Source: WHTK01 sp963711035
GTDB lineage: Bacteria; Chloroflexota; Dehalococcoidia; DSTF01; WHTK01
Reading direction: 5' to 3'
Assembly (NCBI GenBank): GCA_963711035.1
Contig: CAVQCN010000004.1
Location: forward strand, 133,904 to 197,903
DNA length: 64,000 bases
In this document: positions 8,084 to 15,833 of the stretch, piece by piece
Layout: each line of letters starts with the position of its first letter
Numbering within the stretch: position 1 is the first letter of the stretch
Translations under genes and position numbers: made by a program
The notes under the pieces: generated by a model
Seen by the model: the letters and a program-made list of their open reading frames with translations, nothing else
Told to the model about the DNA's origin: nothing
Databases searched by the model: none

Positions 8084-9349
8084 TTACCGATCGACGGTCG
8101 CCCCGAGGCGCCGAAGCTTGCCGACGAGGTCCTCATGGGCCCGGTCGAGGTGGTAGGTGTCGTGAATCTCCGTAACGCCTTCGGCCGCCAGCCCTGCGAG
8201 GACCAGCGAGCCGCCGGCGCGCACATCCAGCGCTCGGGCCACCGTACCGTAGAGGCGCGTGGGCCCGGTGATGATCGCTGTCTGGCCTGCGGTGATAACG
8301 TCTGCACCCATCTTACGCAATTCGCCGATGTAAAGCAGGCGGTTCTCGTAGACGCGCTCGTGGATGACGCTGACGCCCTGGCATTGCGTCAGGAAGGCAG
8401 CGAGCGTCGGGTGCAGGTCGGTGGCGAGGCCAGGGTACGGCACTGCCTGCGCCTGGATGTTGCGAAAGGCGCGCCCCTTGGCCCCAACGCGAATCGTGTT
8501 GTCATACGTCTCGATCCCGACGCCAGCCTCGCGCATCTTGGCGAGCAGGCCGTCCAAGTGCTCCGGCGCTACATCCTCCAACAACACCTCGCCCCGCGTA
8601 ATAGCGCCGGCGAGCGCGAAGAGGCCGGTCTCGAGCCGGTCGGGGATGACACGATGGCGCGCGCCGTGCAGCTCGCGCACGCCTTCGACTTCGACGATGC
8701 CGCAGCCGGCGCCACGGATTTTGGCACCCATCGCATTCAGCATCTCGGCCACGGAGACGATCTCCGGCTCCGCCGCGGCGTTGACGATGGTCGAGACGCC
8801 TTCGGCCAGCACGGCGGCGAAGATCACGTTCATCGTGCCGGTGGCGCTCGGGTAGTCGAGGAAGATGCGGGCGCCCTTCAGTCGATGCGCGTCCTTCACC
8901 TGCGCCATGTACTGCTCCCCGCGCCGCGAGACCTCGGCGCCGAGGGCGCGGAAGCCGGTGATGTGCACGTCGAGGGGACGCGTACCGATGACGTCGCCGC
9001 CGGGAGAGCAGCACGCCGCCTCGCCAAAGCGGCCGAGCAGCGGCCCCATGACCAGGAAGCTGGCCCGCTGGTTGACGACGAGGTCGCTGGGCGCATCGAA
9101 GCGGGTGATCTTGTCGGCCCGGACGCGCAGTGAGCCGTTGGGCTCGCGTGCGATGTCGACACCCAGCTCGCGCAGGATGCTGGCCATGACGCGAACGTCT
9201 TCGATCTCAGGAACGTTGTCGAGGATGCACTCCTCGCCGGTGAGGAGGCAGGCGGCGAGACAGTAATCGGCGCCGTTCTTGGAGCCACCCACGCGGACAG
9301 CCCCTTCCAGGATCCGTCCTCCTTCGATGACAAACTTCGGGGCCGTCAC
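8084..9349 (-). CDS. murA: UDP-GlcNAc 1-carboxyvinyltransferase with Asp at the catalytic Cys site
   Basis: MurA transfers enolpyruvate from PEP to UDP-GlcNAc, the first committed step of peptidoglycan synthesis. The 421-residue length is typical. The substrate-binding GGSKN is at residues 21-25. The loop that normally reads PGGC-x-IG-x-RP reads PGGDVIGTRPLD, so residue 119 is Asp (codon GAC, minus strand 8995-8993). This change is known from Mycobacterium and Chlamydia MurA, which keep activity but escape fosfomycin. I start at GTG 9349 (VTAPKFVIEGG); a TTG at 9412 would add 21 residues with no homology-like content. Confidence 0.93.
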   Translation of the reverse strand: MTAPKFVIEGGRILEGAVRVGGSKNGADYCLAACLLTGEECILDNVPEIEDVRVMASILRELGVDIAREPNGSLRVRADKITRFDAPSDLVVNQRASFLVMGPLLGRFGEAACCSPGGDVIGTRPLDVHITGFRALGAEVSRRGEQYMAQVKDAHRLKGARIFLDYPSATGTMNVIFAAVLAEGVSTIVNAAAEPEIVSVAEMLNAMGAKIRGAGCGIVEVEGVRELHGARHRVIPDRLETGLFALAGAITRGEVLLEDVAPEHLDGLLAKMREAGVGIETYDNTIRVGAKGRAFRNIQAQAVPYPGLATDLHPTLAAFLTQCQGVSVIHERVYENRLLYIGELRKMGADVITAGQTAIITGPTRLYGTVARALDVRAGGSLVLAGLAAEGVTEIHDTYHLDRAHEDLVGKLRRLGATVDR

Positions 9350-9680
9350 TGACGCGTTCGCTGGCTGGCTCCTGTCTAGCTGGAGAATACGGTAGGGCGT
9401 AGGGCGTGGCAACCTTATGTCGGCAAGGGAACGCTGGCATCCAGCGCCTCAGGCGTCGGATGCGTAGAATGAGCCCACTAGTAAAGAGCCACGGTGGACT
9501 CACTGGGCGAGAAGGCGAGGGTAGCAGGGGCCCCGACGCGGTCGGGGCGGGGGATTGGCGGTGTCCCCTTGCGCTCCCGGTCAGCTTCTGCACCTCCCCG
9601 CAGGTGCGCTCAATGCAACTCCGCCAAATCACGATGGCCAGGTATCAGGACAGTTCAGCACTGAGAAAGGCAGCCAACCG
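9350..9680. other. Intergenic with hairpins and shared leader element
   Basis: About 330 bases between murA and the NIPSNAP-like gene, which point away from each other. It holds a GC-rich hairpin (GCCCCGAC/GTCGGGGC around 9530-9550), a GGCATCC/GGATGC pair near 9432-9461, and at 9608-9652 an element also found before menA (see the separate entry). Confidence 0.5.
9608..9652 (+). repeat. Leader element copy 1, before NIPSNAP-like gene
   Basis: The block TGCGCTCAATGCAACTCCGC followed by CAAATCACGATGGCCAGG and TATCAGGA matches a block before menA (minus strand, 37170-37228) with few changes. It ends about 28 bases before the ATG at 9681. The other copy carries an extra CGCGAAG-CAA-CTTCGCG hairpin in the middle. 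It may be a promoter or operator, or a small mobile repeat. Confidence 0.55.
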
Positions 9681-10007
9681 ATGATTTTCGAGCTGAGGAT
9701 CTACACAGCGCACCCGGGCAAGATGGGCGCCCTGCAGGCCCGCTTCCGCGACCACACCTGCGCCCTTTTCGAGAAGCACGGCATCAAGAACGTCGGCTAC
9801 TGGGTCAATACGCTCGGCGGGCGCAACGACGAGCTGTGGTACATGCTCGGCTACGAGGATCTCAACCAGCGTCAGGCTGCCTGGGCCGCCTTTGGCTCCG
9901 ACCCGGAGTGGCTGAAGGCGCGCGCCGACTCGGAGAAGGACGGCCCGCTGGTGCACCACACCGAGAACCGCATCATGTCCGCGACGGACTTCTCGCCAAT
10001 CAAGTAG
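9681..10007 (+). CDS. NIPSNAP family protein
   Basis: A 108-residue protein of the NIPSNAP family, which has a dimeric alpha/beta-barrel fold and no settled bacterial function. Family features are IFELRIYTAHPGKMGALQ at the start, FEKHGIKNVGYW in the middle and the later DPEWLKARADSEKDG. The ATG at 9681 gives the canonical MIFELR start, although the frame is open further upstream; an AAAGG sits 12 bases before it. It stands alone between murA and the acyl-CoA dehydrogenase gene. Confidence 0.85.
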   Translation: MIFELRIYTAHPGKMGALQARFRDHTCALFEKHGIKNVGYWVNTLGGRNDELWYMLGYEDLNQRQAAWAAFGSDPEWLKARADSEKDGPLVHHTENRIMSATDFSPIK

Positions 10008-10078
10008 CCGTCAGCGTTCAGTCGACAGCTCTCAGCGGCAAGCCCCGAGCTGCGAGTCTGCGAGAAGCAGCGCCGGCC

Positions 10079-10200
10079 TCCTCCCCCTCTCCCTGAGGAG
10101 GGTGAGGGGTCAGAACTTCGCGTCTCCCCTGACTGACGCCCTGAGCTGCGCCAACGCCCCGCCATCCGAGGGAGATGCTTCGCTGACGCTCAGCATGACA
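10079..10200. repeat. Intergenic repeats: CCCTCTCC type and CTGAGCG type
   Basis: Two dispersed repeat types lie here. CTCCCCCTCTCCCTGAGGAGG and following GTGAGGGG (10079-10110) belongs to a family also at 42592, 45103 and 57418. CCGAGGGAGATGCTTCGCTG and CGCTCAGCATGACA (about 10167-10200) belongs to the CTGAGCG palindrome family found throughout the window. Confidence 0.7.
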
Positions 10201-10222
10201 ACCTCGAAGCCGCGACGGGCAC

Positions 10223-11395
10223 CTACATGTAGGACAGGTCGCGGTCGTAAAGCGAGCGCGCGATCATCACGCGCTGCACCTGACTGGTACCCTCGACGAT
10301 CATGAGCTGCTTGGCGTCGCGGTAGTGGCGCTCCATCGGGTGGTCCTTCATGTAACCCTGGGCCCCCATCACCTGCATCGCGTCGCCAGAGACCTTGACC
10401 GCCGTCTCCGTGGCCGTTGCCTTGGCGATCGAGAGGTAAGCGGCGTCTTCGCGCTTGAAGCGTCCCTGGTCGACCATCCACGCCGCCTGGTAAACGAGCA
10501 GCCGCGACGACTCGATGGCCATGACCATCTCCGCGAACATGAACTGGATCGCCTGTAGCTCCGTGATCGAGGCGCCGAACGCCTCGCGGTTACGGGCGTA
10601 CTCGAGGGCGTAGCTCGTCGCGCCTTCTGCCAGGCCGAGACCGCGCGCGCCGACCAGCGGGCGCATCGAGTTCAGGGTCAGCATGGCGTAGTTGAAGCCG
10701 CGGCCTTCGCCCGCTTCGCCGCCGACCAGGTTCTCTTTCGGCACGCGCACGTCCTGCAGGGCGAAGTGCGCCGTCGGCACGCCGTTGACGCCCATCTTGT
10801 GATCCGTCCGCGTCACGCTGAAGCCGGGCGTGTCGGTCGGGACTATGAAGGCCGAAACGCCGCGCGCCCCGGCAGAAGGATCCGTCTTGGCGAAGACGGT
10901 GCAGTAATCGGCGACGGTACCGCCGGAGATGTAGATCTTCTCGCCGTTGAGCACGTAGTCGTTGCCGTCCTTGACGGCACGGGTACGCATGTTGGCGGCG
11001 TCCGAGCCCACCGAGGGCTCGGTCAGACAAAAGGCAGCCTTCATCTCGCCACGCGCCACCGGCGGCAGCCACCGCTGCTTCTGCTCCTCGGTGCCGCCGA
11101 GCAAGATGGGACGCGTCGGCAGCTGAGTGAGCAGTAGCATGAGACCAGAGGAGCAGCAGTACTTGGCGACCTCTTCGATGGCCAGCGCCATGGCGAGGAT
11201 CCCTGCGCCACTGCCGCCGTACTGCTCCGGGAAGCCCAGCCCCAGCAGCTCCACCTCACGGAACGCCTGGAAGACGTCGTTCGGATAGACACCGGCCTCG
11301 TCGATTTCGGCGGCGCGCGGTGCGATGACCTCTTTCGCCACCCTGCGGGCAGTTTCCTGTACGAGCCTGTGGGCTTCGCCGAGCGCGAAATCCAT
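10223..11395 (-). CDS. Acyl-CoA dehydrogenase
   Basis: A 390-residue FAD flavoenzyme that oxidises an acyl-CoA to the trans-2-enoyl-CoA and hands electrons to ETF. The three family domains are present: helical N-terminus (ALGEAHRLVQETARRVAKEV), middle FAD-binding domain (KAAFCLTEPSVGSDAANM, KIYISGG) and C-terminal helices with the signature QVMGAQGYMKDHPMERHYRD. The catalytic Glu is in LMIVEGTSQVQR. The ATG at 11395 is preceded by GGAGGT six bases away; the longer open frame has no support. It is divergent from the MerR gene, which may control it. Chain-length preference is unknown. Confidence 0.93.
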   Translation of the reverse strand: MDFALGEAHRLVQETARRVAKEVIAPRAAEIDEAGVYPNDVFQAFREVELLGLGFPEQYGGSGAGILAMALAIEEVAKYCCSSGLMLLLTQLPTRPILLGGTEEQKQRWLPPVARGEMKAAFCLTEPSVGSDAANMRTRAVKDGNDYVLNGEKIYISGGTVADYCTVFAKTDPSAGARGVSAFIVPTDTPGFSVTRTDHKMGVNGVPTAHFALQDVRVPKENLVGGEAGEGRGFNYAMLTLNSMRPLVGARGLGLAEGATSYALEYARNREAFGASITELQAIQFMFAEMVMAIESSRLLVYQAAWMVDQGRFKREDAAYLSIAKATATETAVKVSGDAMQVMGAQGYMKDHPMERHYRDAKQLMIVEGTSQVQRVMIARSLYDRDLSYM

Positions 11396-11589
11396 GCTTA
11401 CCTCCAACCAGCAAATCGTCGTAATGCAGCCGGGCCAGTATAGCCGCAGGATCCCTCCAAGCGCGATGTGCAGGCGCACTTGTGGTTCGGCCGTCGCTGC
11501 GTCACCATTGAGCCGGCACCTGATCTGCTCCCGGCGACTGTAAACGAACCGTGATCGATCAGCGCTAAACCTTGCCGCGCACGTTAAAG

Positions 11590-11606
11590 ATAGGTATATT
11601 CTATTC
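11590..11606 (+). promoter_or_regulatory. -10 box of a probably leaderless merR transcript
   Basis: TAGGTATATTCT lies immediately before the GTG-ATG start of the MerR gene, so an RNA starting at the usual distance would begin at or next to the start codon. No ribosome binding site is visible. This fits a leaderless mRNA. Confidence 0.4.
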
Positions 11607-12080
11607 GTGATGGCAGAAGCACAACACGACGAGCCCTGCCTGCAGATCGGCGAAGTCGCCGATCGCACCGGCGTGACGCAGCGCACTCTCCGGTTCTACG
11701 AGGAGCGCGGTCTGCTGAAGCCACCCACGCGCATGGACGGCGGCTTTCGTCTGTACTCCGAGAACGATGTAGCCCGCGTCGAGCAGATCAAGCGCCTGCA
11801 GAGCCTGCTGGGCCTCACACTGGCCGAGATCAAGGAGATGGTGGAAGCGGAAGAGGTGCGCGAAGAGCTACGCGCCACCTATCGCCCCGACCTGGAGACC
11901 GGCGAGCGACTCAAGCGCGTCCAGAAGCGCATCGAGATCACCCAGCGCCAGCACGACATCATCGGCACGAAGCTCGCTGCGATGCTGGAGATGAAGAAGG
12001 ACTTGGAAGAGCGCCTGGAGCGCTACCACAAGACGCTCAGCGAGCTCAAAGCGGAAGTCAAGACGTCGAAGACGGATTAG
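11607..12080 (+). CDS. MerR family transcriptional regulator
   Basis: A 157-residue DNA-binding regulator. The winged helix-turn-helix spans about residues 13-80 (IGEVADRTGVTQRTLRFYEE, then RLYSENDVARVEQIKRLQ), followed by a coiled-coil dimerisation helix (VQKRIEITQRQHDIIGTKLA and on to residue 150). No cysteine cluster is present, so metal sensing is unlikely. Either GTG 11607 or ATG 11610 starts it. It is divergent from the acyl-CoA dehydrogenase gene with about 210 bases between starts, which suggests control of fatty-acid breakdown. That link is inference. Confidence 0.88.
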   Translation: MMAEAQHDEPCLQIGEVADRTGVTQRTLRFYEERGLLKPPTRMDGGFRLYSENDVARVEQIKRLQSLLGLTLAEIKEMVEAEEVREELRATYRPDLETGERLKRVQKRIEITQRQHDIIGTKLAAMLEMKKDLEERLERYHKTLSELKAEVKTSKTD

Positions 12081-12121
12081 CCATTCGACGGTCAGCTTTC
12101 GACCGTCGACGCACGCGAAGA

Positions 12122-12162
12122 CAAAGAGAAGCGCCCTCAGTTGATGAGGGCGCTTCTCTTTG
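12122..12162. terminator. Two-way intrinsic terminator
   Basis: An 18-base perfect stem CAAAGAGAAGCGCCCTCA pairs with TGAGGGCGCTTCTCTTTG around a 5-base loop. It lies between the convergent merR and EF-G-like genes and can end both transcripts. Confidence 0.88.
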
Positions 12163-12187
12163 CTCGTAGCTTTGCGCTGACGACGCC

Positions 12188-14251
12188 CTAGTGCTCGTTG
12201 GCGGCCGCAGCGGCGGTGTCGATGACCTTCTTCGCGACGTGGTCCGGGACCTCCGCGTAGTGGTCGAAGGTGAGCTCGAAGCTGGCACGGCCCTGCGTCA
12301 GCGAGCGCAGGTCCGTCGCGTAGTGCTGGATCTCGGCCAGCGGCACCTGCGCATCGATCACGGTCACCTTCTCGTCCGGCGAAATGCCGAGCACGTGGCC
12401 GCGCTTGCCGTTGAGGTCGCTGACCAGGTCGCCGGTGTAGGCCTCCGGCGCGCGCACACGCACGTTGACGATGGGCTCCAGCAGCACGGGCTTCGCCTTG
12501 AGGGCGCCTGCCTTCACTGCCTGGGCGCCTGCCAGCTTGAACGCCATTTCCGACGAGTCGACCGGATGCTCCTTGCCATCGACCAGGCTGATGCGCACGT
12601 CGACGACCGGGTTGTGCGCCAGGATGCCCTCGCGCAGCGCCTCCTCGACGCCCTGCTCGACGGCCGGAATGTACTGCCTCGGCACAGAGCCGCCGACGAC
12701 CTTGTTGACGAACTCGAAGCCGCTGCCACGCGGCAAAGGCTCGATCTCCAGCGTCACCTTGGCGTATTGGCCGTGGCCGCCGCTCTGCTTCTTGTGCGTG
12801 TGCTCGGCGTTGGCGTGCAGAGTCAGCGTCTCGCGATAGGGGACGCGCGGCGTCTCGTGTACCACGTCCGCGCCGAACTTGCGCCTCATCTTCTCGCAGG
12901 CGCTCTCGATGTGCGTCTCCCCGATGCCGGACAGCACCGTCTCGCCAGTGTCGGGGTCGCGGTGCACACTCAGCACCGGGTCCTCCTCGGTGATGCGGGC
13001 CAGCGCGGCGCTCATCTTCTCCGTGTCCGCCTTCGAGTGGGGGTAGAGCGCGACGCTGAAGATCGGCTCTGGGAACTCGATCGGCGGCAGCGTGACCTGA
13101 TGCTCCTTGACGCAGAGCGTGTCGCCGGTAAGCGTTTCGCTCAGCTTGGCAACGCCGCCGATGTCGCCTGCGACGAGCTGTTGAGCCGGCTCATGGTTCT
13201 TGCCGCGCACCACGAACAGCTGGCCGACGCGCTCGTCGACGCCCTTGTTCGCGTTCCAGACGTGAGAGTCGGCCTTGAGCGTGCCGGAGAAGACGCGCAG
13301 GAAGGTCAGCTTGCCGACGAAGGGGTCGGCCGTCGTCTTGAAGACCTGTGCGGCCAGCGGGCCGTCCGGGTCGGGCGAGAGCTCAACCTGCTTTTCGCCC
13401 TCGTTGGCTGCGACCTTGTGGTCCGCAGGCGAGGGAAAGAACTCGGTCACGGTGTCCAGGAAGCGGCTGACGCCGATCTCGCGCGTCGCCGAGCCGCTGA
13501 ACACGGGGTAGAGGTCGCCGGCAGCGAAGCCGAGGGCCAGGCCGCGGCGGATCTCGTCCTCGGAGAGATCGGCGCTCTCGAGGTACTTGTCGAGCAGCTC
13601 CTCGTCGTTCTCGGCGACGGCCTCGAGCAGCTGAGCGCGCAGCTCTTCGACGCGACCAGCCATATCGGCGGGCACATCGGCCGGCGTCGCCTGATCACCC
13701 ATGAACGCCTTCTGCGTGACCAGGTCGACGACGCCCTCGAAGGTGTCCTGGCTGCCGATCGGGATCTCGACCGCCACGCAACGGTGGCTGAGCTCGGACT
13801 GCACCTGGCTCAGCGTCTCGTCGAAGTCGGCGTTCTCACGGTCGAGGCGGTTGATGAAGACGGCGCGCGGCAGATGGCGCTCGCTGAGCATGTCCCAGGC
13901 CGTCTCGGTGCCAACCTGCACGCCGGAGGCGGCGCATACGACGACGAGGGCGGCATCGGCCGCGGCCAGGCCGCTGCAGGCATCGCCGATGAAGTCAGCG
14001 TAGCCAGGGGCGTCGATCAGGTTGATCTTGTGGTCTCGCCATTCGACCGGCAGCAGCGCGGTGTTGATGCTGATCTTGCGCTTGATCTCGTCCGGGTCGA
14101 AGTCGGAGGCGGTGGTGCCTTCTTCGACGTGACCCAGGCGGCCGATCGCGCCGCTTACGAAAAGGGCGGCCTCAGCAAGCGAAGTCTTGCCGGTGCCGCC
14201 GTGGCCGAGGAGTACCAGGTTCCTGATCTTGTCTGTGGCGTACTGCTTCAA
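12188..14251 (-). CDS. fusA: Elongation factor G-like GTPase (EF-G paralogue)
   Basis: A 687-residue translational GTPase with all five EF-G domains. G1 is GHGGTGKTSL (residues 17-26), G3 is DAPGYADF (about 80-87), and G4 reads NRLD (about 134-137) instead of the usual NKxD. Domain IV has GHGQYAKVTLEIEPL; the C-terminal domain ends with FDHYAEVP. The switch I region reads RKISINTALLPVEW rather than the ERGITI type of canonical EF-G, which points to the EF-G2/FusA2-like branch. No tufA, rpsL or rpsG lies nearby, so it is probably not the main translocase. Confidence 0.9.
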   Translation of the reverse strand: MKQYATDKIRNLVLLGHGGTGKTSLAEAALFVSGAIGRLGHVEEGTTASDFDPDEIKRKISINTALLPVEWRDHKINLIDAPGYADFIGDACSGLAAADAALVVVCAASGVQVGTETAWDMLSERHLPRAVFINRLDRENADFDETLSQVQSELSHRCVAVEIPIGSQDTFEGVVDLVTQKAFMGDQATPADVPADMAGRVEELRAQLLEAVAENDEELLDKYLESADLSEDEIRRGLALGFAAGDLYPVFSGSATREIGVSRFLDTVTEFFPSPADHKVAANEGEKQVELSPDPDGPLAAQVFKTTADPFVGKLTFLRVFSGTLKADSHVWNANKGVDERVGQLFVVRGKNHEPAQQLVAGDIGGVAKLSETLTGDTLCVKEHQVTLPPIEFPEPIFSVALYPHSKADTEKMSAALARITEEDPVLSVHRDPDTGETVLSGIGETHIESACEKMRRKFGADVVHETPRVPYRETLTLHANAEHTHKKQSGGHGQYAKVTLEIEPLPRGSGFEFVNKVVGGSVPRQYIPAVEQGVEEALREGILAHNPVVDVRISLVDGKEHPVDSSEMAFKLAGAQAVKAGALKAKPVLLEPIVNVRVRAPEAYTGDLVSDLNGKRGHVLGISPDEKVTVIDAQVPLAEIQHYATDLRSLTQGRASFELTFDHYAEVPDHVAKKVIDTAAAAANEH

Positions 14252-14363
14252 AACACGAACCTCCCGGGGGAATTTCGCGGAGTGGTTGCGATTTTAGTCC
14301 TCGCGCCCCAGCGCGACAAGGGAAACGAAGCACCGTGCGCCGAAGAGTGAGGGCCACTCGACG

Positions 14364-14470
14364 GTCATTCTGAGCGCAGCGAAGAATCTCCCCCGGACGA
14401 CGCACCATCCGGCGGCAGGGCGGTCCGTGAGGCCCGAGATTGCTTCGTCGCTGGCGCTCCTCACGATGAC
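14364..14470. repeat. Two CTGAGCG/GCTTCGTCG-type dispersed palindromes
   Basis: GTCATTCTGAGCGCAGCGAA and GAATCTCCCCC (14364-14394) is followed by GAGATTGCTTCGTCGCTGGC and GCTCCTCACGATGAC (14436-14470). Both types recur in most intergenic gaps of the window and read as imperfect hairpins. Confidence 0.75.
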
Positions 14471-14511
14471 GGGGGGCCGCGTCGCCATCCTAGAAACCGC
14501 TGGTCGGGCGT

Positions 14512-15132
14512 CTACGGAATCTCGCGGACCGAGGTTCGCAGCTCGGGCTGCGGCGAACGCGCCATGAGGAGCTGGTTGCGAGCCTCGATCAGCAGAGGGT
14601 GGATGAGACCATCTTTCTGCATGGCCTCGTCGATGCGCATGTCGAGGAAGCGTACGACCGCGGCGTCGAGGTCGGTCTCTGCCAGGTCGTAGACCTCCTG
14701 CAGAACGGGGTTGCGGCGCAGCTTGTGCGGCTCGATCTTATCCGCCACGAAGAGCACCTTCTCGATGCGCTCCATGTTGGGCCGCGCCGTCGTGTGGCAG
14801 TCGACACCGGCGATGACGTCGTCGTCCTCGAGCTCGTAGTCGCGCATCAGCATGCGGGCAGCCACCGGGCCGTGGATCAGGATCGGGGAGCGCAGCTCGA
14901 TCTCGTCAGGCTCGATCTCGTACTCGGCGGCGAGGGCCAGCAGCTCGGCGTCGTTCTTGTGGCGCACGAGGTCGTGGCCCAGCGCCGCCATGCGAGCGCG
15001 CTCGACGTCCTCGCCGAAGCGCTGGGCCAGGCGCACAGCCTCATCCTCGACGCGGTGGATGTGGTTGCTGAGCCACTGCGGCAGCGCCTCGACGGCTTCG
15101 CCCAGGGCCCGCATTTGCGTCTCGACGGTCAT
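14512..15132 (-). CDS. yqeK: HD-domain hydrolase, YqeK-like (symmetrical Ap4A hydrolase type)
   Basis: A 206-residue HD-superfamily protein. YqeK-type enzymes split diadenosine tetraphosphate into two ADP. The metal-binding set is visible: H in SNHIHRVEDEA (about residue 24), HD in ALGHDLVRHK (about 53-54), H in LIHGPVAARML (about 87) and the later CHTTARP and FVADKIEP motifs. It starts one base after the HIT gene stops. YqeK is often beside nadD, which is absent here, so the exact substrate is less sure than the fold. Confidence 0.85.
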   Translation of the reverse strand: MTVETQMRALGEAVEALPQWLSNHIHRVEDEAVRLAQRFGEDVERARMAALGHDLVRHKNDAELLALAAEYEIEPDEIELRSPILIHGPVAARMLMRDYELEDDDVIAGVDCHTTARPNMERIEKVLFVADKIEPHKLRRNPVLQEVYDLAETDLDAAVVRFLDMRIDEAMQKDGLIHPLLIEARNQLLMARSPQPELRTSVREIP

Positions 15133-15133
15133 C

Positions 15134-15478
15134 TCAAGCCTCCGGTCCCAGGCGCCGGCCGCCCAACAGGTGGAGATGCAGGTGCAGGATCGTCTGGCCG
15201 CCGTCTTCGCCGACGTTGAACGTGAGGCGATAGCCCGAATCGGCCACGCCCTCTGAGGCCGCGACCTGGTTGGCGGTCTGCACCATGTGCGACAGCAGCG
15301 TCGCCCGCGCCTCCGTCAGCTCTCGCGCGCTGGCGATGTGCTCCTTCGGGATGATCATGACGTGCACCGGCGCCCGCGGGTTGATGTCGCGAATCGCGAA
15401 GACGCGGTCGTCCTCGTAGACCTTCTCGACGGGGATCTCGCCGCTGCTCATGCGGCAGAAGAGGCAATCGCTCTGCAT
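15134..15478 (-). CDS. HIT family hydrolase
   Basis: A 114-residue histidine-triad protein of the HinT/PKCI branch, which cleaves AMP or GMP from phosphoramidate-type nucleotides. The N-terminal zinc-type pair is CLFCRMSSGEIP (residues 5-16), IIPKEHI is at about 43-49, and the catalytic triad HLHLHLLGGR is near residues 99-108. ATG 15478 gives the usual MQSDCLFC start. With yqeK it forms a two-gene nucleotide-hydrolysing operon. Confidence 0.92.
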   Translation of the reverse strand: MQSDCLFCRMSSGEIPVEKVYEDDRVFAIRDINPRAPVHVMIIPKEHIASARELTEARATLLSHMVQTANQVAASEGVADSGYRLTFNVGEDGGQTILHLHLHLLGGRRLGPEA

Positions 15479-15833
15479 GTTCGGGTGGCCTCGCTTCACG
15501 TGAAGTATAGCCAAGCGATGCTGGCAGCGGCGATGACCGAACCTGCTCCGTGTCATGCTGAGCGGCCGCCGCAAGACGGCACTCAGCTCTAAGAGGTCTG
15601 CGGCTCAACCAAATCGCCGACAGCGAAGCATCTCCTTCGGGCGGAGTTTCGACATTCGTGAAGGCTAGCACTGGAACGTCCGGGGCCAGCCGGGAGAGAG
15701 CCGTTGGTGCAAGCTCGGCGCCCAATGTCGGAGGAGATTCTTCGCCTGTGGCTCAGAATGACAACGACTCACTCCATAACAACAGAAGAGGCCCCGTTGT
15801 TCGGGGCCTCTTCTTTCGTGCTCTGCGGGCCGA
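15479..15833. other. Intergenic: palindromic repeats and terminator
   Basis: This 355-base gap between htpX and the HIT gene has degraded copies of the CTGAGCG palindromes (about 15553-15640 and 15735-15765) and the terminator listed at 15784-15814. No gene is visible. Confidence 0.6.
15784..15814 (-). terminator. Intrinsic terminator downstream of htpX
   Basis: A 13-base stem AGAAGAGGCCCCG/CGGGGCCTCTTCT with a 5-base loop lies 20 bases beyond the htpX stop codon. T-rich sequence follows on both strands. Confidence 0.8.

Noticed and set aside
7484..9133. 549-residue plus-strand frame over mreB and murA
   Set aside because: Mirror frame of two well-identified genes; no family resemblance.
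9350..9680. Riboswitch or T-box before the NIPSNAP-like gene
   Set aside because: No known riboswitch or T-box core was found; only simple hairpins and the shared element.
12191..14350. 719-residue plus-strand frame
   Set aside because: Exactly antisense to the EF-G-like gene; Leu/Val/Arg/Asp-rich composition is the usual mirror of a high-GC gene.
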